Shown piece by piece: positions 60,235-64,000 of a DNA stretch of 64,000 nt; positions within the stretch are counted from its first letter, which is position 1, and each line of letters starts with the position of its first letter. The notes below the pieces were generated by a model that did no database searches, was not told the DNA's origin, and saw nothing but the letters and a program-made list of their open reading frames with translations. The DNA lies in contig CAWGJS010000002.1 in assembly GCA_963822955.1 (NCBI GenBank), positions 1,674,001 to 1,738,000 of the forward strand. Reading direction: 5' to 3'. The stretch is from JAJYUU01 sp963822955. GTDB lineage: Bacteria > Actinomycetota > Actinomycetes > Streptosporangiales > Streptosporangiaceae. The position numbers and the translations under genes are program-made.

Positions 60235-61482
60235 TCAGATCCGGACGGCTGCGAGCTGCGGCCGCTCGCAGCTCGGGGCGGAATTCGGGGTAGCGGCCGT
60301 CCCCACCTGAGCGCACGTCGCCAGCAGCACGATGTCGCTATCCTCGCTCGCGCTCCCGCCCAGGCCAGATAGATCCACGAAAAAATGGGGCCAGGGCAAG
60401 GAACCCGACGACCAGACAATTCGCCTCGTTCTGAGGTTGTAGCCCCAGGCCTCACCCAGGCTGTTCTGGTCCAGTCCCAGGGCGATGCCGTGAGCGACCC
60501 AGTACAGGCTTGCCGTAACGGAGATCGCCGCCCAGCTGACCACATGGCCCGTCGAAACGTTCACCCCGAACAGCCGGTTGCCTGCCGTGAGATAGACCGT
60601 GGTCTGCCCGCTAGCCGCAAGCTCCAGGCCCGCAGACTTGTGCCACCACACGCGCTCGCCAGTCTCGCCGTTATAGGCCCGCACGCCATCCGAAGCGGAG
60701 AACAGCACGATGTCCCCGACGGCGTCGGTCAGGGTACCCAGGAAGGGGCCGCTCGGCGGGCGGACGATCCGCTGCGCCCCGGTTCGAAGGTCGATCCGCC
60801 GGAGCGCGGGCACCGTGCTCCCAAGGGAGTCGCGGCTATCGGTCATGTAGAGCGTCTGGCCCGTAACTCGCCACGTCTGGCCGGTCGGGCCGGTAGCGGA
60901 CCGCCAGATCACCCGGCCGGTGGAGTTGGAGTAAGCGCTGACAGCGTGCACTCCGACAATGACCGTGCTGGCGGTATCCGCCCTGACGGCCCCGCCGTAG
61001 GCGGCCGCGCGATAGGAGCGGATCTCTCCGCCGGTCGCTGCGGACAGGATGATCTCTCTGCGCGAACCTGACGGACCTGCTGGCGGCGCCGCGCCTACGG
61101 CGACCACGCCCTGGAAAGCTCGCACGCCCACGATGGCCGACCCCACCGGGAGGCCCGCGAGCGCGATCTGCCACAGCCGCTTACCCGTGCTTTCGCTGAA
61201 GCCGGTCACGGTCGTGCCCGTACCGACCACAGCGAGACCATCGCCGGCCGCTGCGTAAGAACCGCTCTGGCTAGCTACCGTGCCCGACTCACCAGGCTCG
61301 GCGAGCCAGGAACCGGATAGCCCGGCGGTCCAGAGCACTGAACCGCTGGTCGGGCAGCGCAGGCCCGCGCAGTGCCGGGAGACGTGGCTGCTGGCCCGGC
61401 CGGGAATGACCGCGGCACCCACCAGCACGACGGCGAGCAGCGCCCGCTTCGCCCACACGATCGGCCCGCGCGCGAGCTTCAC
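60235..61482 (-). CDS. PQQ-like beta-propeller repeat protein, exported
   Basis: A 415-residue protein. An N-terminal hydrophobic segment (ALLAVVLVGAAVIPG) acts as a signal or anchor. Propeller blades follow with repeated endings such as STGKRLWQIAL, STGRVIWRSATG, ETGERVWWHKS and STGHVVSWAAI. These are outer-membrane BamB/PQQ-type repeats without the cofactor-binding residues of quinoprotein dehydrogenases, so a scaffold or binding role is more likely than catalysis. Two Cys pairs (HCAGLRC and LATC...PSC) may be disulfides. It converges with the DUF3040 gene. Confidence 0.75.
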   Translation of the reverse strand: MKLARGPIVWAKRALLAVVLVGAAVIPGRASSHVSRHCAGLRCPTSGSVLWTAGLSGSWLAEPGESGTVASQSGSYAAAGDGLAVVGTGTTVTGFSESTGKRLWQIALAGLPVGSAIVGVRAFQGVVAVGAAPPAGPSGSRREIILSAATGGEIRSYRAAAYGGAVRADTASTVIVGVHAVSAYSNSTGRVIWRSATGPTGQTWRVTGQTLYMTDSRDSLGSTVPALRRIDLRTGAQRIVRPPSGPFLGTLTDAVGDIVLFSASDGVRAYNGETGERVWWHKSAGLELAASGQTTVYLTAGNRLFGVNVSTGHVVSWAAISVTASLYWVAHGIALGLDQNSLGEAWGYNLRTRRIVWSSGSLPWPHFFVDLSGLGGSASEDSDIVLLATCAQVGTAATPNSAPSCERPQLAAVRI

Positions 61483-61610
61483 GACTCTATCCGGTCCTTC
61501 CTGCGCTATGCCGAGCGCCAGCAGCCCGATCGGCGGGATGCTGACCCGGGGCCCGCGGCAGTTTCAGTAGCGTGGACCTCGCCACCGTGCCGCCCGAACT
61601 GGAGGAATCA

Positions 61611-62150
61611 ATGCCTGATCGCGCTCCTCTACCGCATGACATTCTGCCGCAAGTCCCGTCGTTCACGGTCCAGAGCGATGACGTCGCCGACGGCCAGCAG
61701 ATGACCGATGCCCAGGTGTACAACGGCTTCGGCATGAGCGGCCAGAACATCTCGCCGTCCCTGCGCTGGCACGGCTTCCCCGCCGAGACTAAGGGATTCG
61801 CCGTCACTTGCTATGACCCGGATGCCCCGACCGGGTCGGGCTTCTGGCACTGGCTGGTACTGGACATTCCGGTATCCGTGACCGAACTGCCTACCGGCGC
61901 CGGGAGCAGTGACGGGGCCGGGCTGCCAGCCGGCGCCTTCTCAGTTCGCAACGACTATGGCACCAAGGACTTCGGCGGCGCTGCGCCGCCGCCCGGCGAG
62001 CCGCACCGGTATGTCTTCACCGTCTACGCGCTGAACACCGATCACCTGGGCGTTGACTCGGACGTCTCCCCGGCGGTGGCCAGCTTCAACCTCACGTTCG
62101 CCACGATCGCCAAGGCAGTTATCGTCCCGGCCTACGGCCACAACGGCTAG
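61611..62150 (+). CDS. YbhB/YbcL (PEBP) family protein
   Basis: A 179-residue phosphatidylethanolamine-binding-type protein. QNISPSLRWHGFPAETKGFAV, CYDPDAPTGSGFWHWLVLDI, and GEPHRYVFTVYALNTDHL are the three family signatures; the second contains the anion-binding DPDxP and HW residues. It has no signal peptide and is cytosolic. Bacterial members have no settled function. ATG 61611 is fixed by GGAGGAA eight bases upstream. Confidence 0.9.
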   Translation: MPDRAPLPHDILPQVPSFTVQSDDVADGQQMTDAQVYNGFGMSGQNISPSLRWHGFPAETKGFAVTCYDPDAPTGSGFWHWLVLDIPVSVTELPTGAGSSDGAGLPAGAFSVRNDYGTKDFGGAAPPPGEPHRYVFTVYALNTDHLGVDSDVSPAVASFNLTFATIAKAVIVPAYGHNG

Positions 62151-62190
62151 CGAGTCCCCGGCGCGGCCCGCGCCGGCCAGGATGTTGCCC

Positions 62191-62979
62191 ATGCCCCCCG
62201 CTGATGCAACGATCCGGTCTGTGTTCGACCGGGTCGCCGCCGAGTACGACGCGGCCCGCCCGTCGTATCCGGCGGCACTGTATGACGCCGTGGAGCAGCA
62301 GGCCGGGCGGCTGGCCGGGAAGGTCACGCTCGACTGGGGCGCGGGCACCGGCATAGCCAGCCGCCAGCTGGCCGAGCGCGGGGCCAAGGTCATCTCGCTC
62401 GACATCGGTGAGCAGATGCTGCGGATGGCACAGGCGCGTCGGCCGCAATCTGCCTGCGTGCTCGCCGACGGCAACCGGATGCCGGCCGGTGCCAGCTCTG
62501 CGGATCTGCTGACGTTCGCGCAGTCCTGGCACTGGTTCGACCAGCGGGCGGCAGCAGCTGAGGTAGCCAGGGTCCTGAAGCCAGGCGGGTACTGGGCTGC
62601 CTGGTGGAACAGGGCGAAGGCTGCGGGCGAGCCATGGTTCGAGGAGTACGAGCAGCTCGTGCTGGCGTCGTGTCCTGGCTACCGCTGGCTGCACTCCGGA
62701 GACGACCTGCTGATCCCGGACTGGGCCGACGCGGCAGTGGCGGCCGAGGGCCGGATGGCGTCCGCCGGCGCTATCGTCGTGCCCTGGAGCAGGCAGGTTT
62801 CGGCAGCTGAGTGGATTACCGACAGCCGGAGCAAGTCCTACTTCATCGACCTCGAGCCGACGTTCCGGGAGTCGGTCCTGGACCGCATCGCTGCCGTCCT
62901 CGCTGAGCATTTCCCGGACGGCCAGATGACAGTCCCTTACGACACCGCGCTCGTGCTCGCGCGTAAGGTGCCGGGCTAA
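62191..62979 (+). CDS. Class I SAM-dependent methyltransferase
   Basis: A 262-residue protein. SVFDRVAAEYDAARPSYP is a typical opening, and VTLDWGAGTGIASRQLAERG (motif I) binds SAM. VISLDIGEQMLRMA, ADLLTFAQSWHWFD and VARVLKPGGYWAAWW follow in the usual order. Relatives include UbiE/TMT1-type enzymes; the substrate is unknown. ATG 62191 is preferred over 62182 because AGGA lies at good distance. Its stop overlaps the convergent gene by 4 bp. Confidence 0.85.
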   Translation: MPPADATIRSVFDRVAAEYDAARPSYPAALYDAVEQQAGRLAGKVTLDWGAGTGIASRQLAERGAKVISLDIGEQMLRMAQARRPQSACVLADGNRMPAGASSADLLTFAQSWHWFDQRAAAAEVARVLKPGGYWAAWWNRAKAAGEPWFEEYEQLVLASCPGYRWLHSGDDLLIPDWADAAVAAEGRMASAGAIVVPWSRQVSAAEWITDSRSKSYFIDLEPTFRESVLDRIAAVLAEHFPDGQMTVPYDTALVLARKVPG

Positions 62980-63392
62980 CCGTCGACGAGCCCGTCGGCC
63001 GCATCGGCGTCGAGGAAGTTCTCGCGCAGGAACTCCCGCAGCTCATGGTGTGCTGCCAGCATGCGGTCGCGGTCCGACGGCCTGATTTCCGGGAGCTCCG
63101 CTATGTCGGTCCCGATATCGGCCAGTACCTGATCCATCGCGGCCAGCAGCCGTTCCGGATCCTTGATCGTCATCAGGTCCCGGTCCTGCCGAACGATGAC
63201 CTGATCGCGGAGCAGCAGGTCCGCAACCTCTTCCGAGCAGCCAAGGCCGGCCTGAAGCAAGTCACTCCACCGGCGGCCGATGGACCTGATCCCTATCGTC
63301 GACCGGTAGCCGACGAAGATCGCCGACCACGCCCCGCAGATGAACCGGTCCCAGCCGATCTCCTCGATGTCCTCGAGGTCGCTGTTGTACAT
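62976..63392 (-). CDS. Hypothetical helical protein
   Basis: A 138-residue acidic protein, almost all helical, with MYNSDLEDIEEIGWDRFICG at the start and paired acidic-hydrophobic helices after residue 75 (ERLLAAMDQVLADIG, HELREFLRENFLDADA). No family is recognised and there is no membrane segment. It overlaps the convergent methyltransferase gene by 4 bp. Confidence 0.55.
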   Translation of the reverse strand: MYNSDLEDIEEIGWDRFICGAWSAIFVGYRSTIGIRSIGRRWSDLLQAGLGCSEEVADLLLRDQVIVRQDRDLMTIKDPERLLAAMDQVLADIGTDIAELPEIRPSDRDRMLAAHHELREFLRENFLDADAADGLVDG

Positions 63393-63433
63393 CGCCGCAG
63401 CTTACGTCCGGCGCACCGGCCGCGGAAGTGCGG

Positions 63434-64000
63434 TCATCGCGCCGGCGGGATGGTGGCGACCCGCTCGCCGCATTGCGTCACGGTATATCCGGGGAGGCTC
63501 GCAAGCTGGTCGAGCAGCCAGCTCGAGGACAGTGCCCGCAGCAGTGCCTGGACTTCGCGTGACCCGGCATGCGCAGCCGGAACGACCAGGTCGAACCGCT
63601 CGGCAGTCAGGGGCACGAACGCCAGGTCGTAGGCAAGCGCAGCCGGCTCGCTGGCAATGCCGACGTCGGCGAGCCCGGCGGCGATGGCCCCCGCCACCTC
63701 GAGGTGCCCGGTCGCCCTGGTGCCGTACCCAGCTACCTGGCCGGCGTCGATGTCATGCCTGGCCAGTTCACGGTCAAGTACGCGGCGCGCCTCGGCGCCA
63801 GGCTCGCGGTTGATCAGGCGCAGCCCGGCCGCGGCGACGTCGCCGAAACTGGTGACCTGACCGGCGAGATCCGGCCGCAGTACTAGTCCCTCGCGCCAGG
63901 AGCAGAACCCGATCACCTCGCCCCCGCCGCGCAGCAGTTCCCTGGCCGGGCCGGTGTTGTACTCGCCGCCGGGCCCGCGCAGGTGCGCGCCGGCGACGTG
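63434..64000 (-). CDS. Substrate-binding (PBP-like) domain protein, probable transcriptional regulator (partial)
   Basis: The visible 188 residues run from the right edge to TGA at 63434. The first residues (HVAGAHLRGPGGEYNTGP) and FCSWREGLVLRPD, LRLINREPGAEARRVLDREL, GYGTRATGHLEVAGAIAAGLADVG match the periplasmic-binding-like domain fused to molybdopterin or helix-turn-helix regulators. The conserved NREPG and H-x-EVA residues suggest a molybdate- or small-anion-binding pocket. The DNA-binding part, if any, lies outside the window. Confidence 0.7.
   Translation of the reverse strand, partial: HVAGAHLRGPGGEYNTGPARELLRGGGEVIGFCSWREGLVLRPDLAGQVTSFGDVAAAGLRLINREPGAEARRVLDRELARHDIDAGQVAGYGTRATGHLEVAGAIAAGLADVGIASEPAALAYDLAFVPLTAERFDLVVPAAHAGSREVQALLRALSSSWLLDQLASLPGYTVTQCGERVATIPPAR

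Noticed and set aside
1..64000. CRISPR array or insertion sequence with terminal repeats
   Set aside because: No regularly spaced repeats and no transposase were seen; the only recombinase is the truncated integrase at 31.7-32.3 kb.

Overview
The window is GC-rich, densely packed bacterial chromosome from an actinomycete. Several genes are actinobacterial hallmarks: the mycobacterial-type integration host factor, truncated haemoglobin O, a DUF3040 protein, a DUF6504-like protein, a PaaX regulator, a SigE-type sigma factor relic, a PknB-type kinase and a dynamin-like GTPase pair beside ssb. No rRNA is present, so placement below class level (perhaps Streptosporangiales or a relative) is a guess.

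Layout. (1) 1-4.0 kb: end of a 2-aminobenzoyl-CoA (anthraniloyl-CoA) catabolic locus: C-terminus of the flavin monooxygenase/reductase, a RidA-family protein, a PaaX regulator and a 2-aminobenzoate-CoA ligase. (2) 4.1-31.5 kb: mostly core genes: a decayed sigma factor with its membrane partner, CapA, RNase J-DapA, an HNH nuclease, prolyl oligopeptidase, GlbO, a receptor kinase, a dimethylglycine-dehydrogenase-like enzyme, EttA, SSB, two dynamin-like GTPases, a CobH/CbiC homologue, GtrA, GlyA, mIHF and an exporter. (3) 31.6-41.4 kb: an accessory stretch starting at a tRNA-Arg(UCU) gene with a broken tyrosine integrase beside it, then a phosphotransferase, two VOC proteins, an SDR without its catalytic motif, a DUF4253 protein, a phospholipase C-like phosphoesterase and several unknowns. 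(4) 41.4-57.3 kb: an orphan HypX, an IclR regulator and a long co-oriented cluster that I read as a quaternary-ammonium (carnitine, crotonobetaine/gamma-butyrobetaine, choline-O-sulfate) catabolic system. (5) 57.3-64 kb: a split methylenetetrahydrofolate reductase, arylamine N-acetyltransferase, small membrane proteins, a PQQ-type propeller, a PEBP protein, a methyltransferase and a partial PBP-domain protein.

The most interesting system is the 44.3-57.3 kb cluster: a beta-keto-acid cleavage enzyme (BKACE), alpha/beta hydrolase, L-carnitine dehydrogenase, complete dipeptide-type ABC importer, choline-sulfatase, betainyl-CoA thioesterase-like protein, acyl-CoA dehydrogenase, CaiD-like hydratase and a second thioesterase. 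Together they could import trimethylammonium compounds and convert them to glycine betaine, acetoacetate and choline. The same 15-bp inverted repeat, GTTCA-TATCG-TGAAC, lies in front of both the first enzyme gene and the transporter, and an IclR-family gene sits just upstream. This predicts one regulon with two promoters.

Four genes (rnj, the kinase, a membrane protein, the MTHFR-like gene) are each interrupted by one frameshift, three of them in short G/C runs. This may reflect assembly indels rather than real decay. The sigma factor (frameshift plus internal deletion) and the integrase (frameshift plus lost catalytic domain) look truly degenerate.
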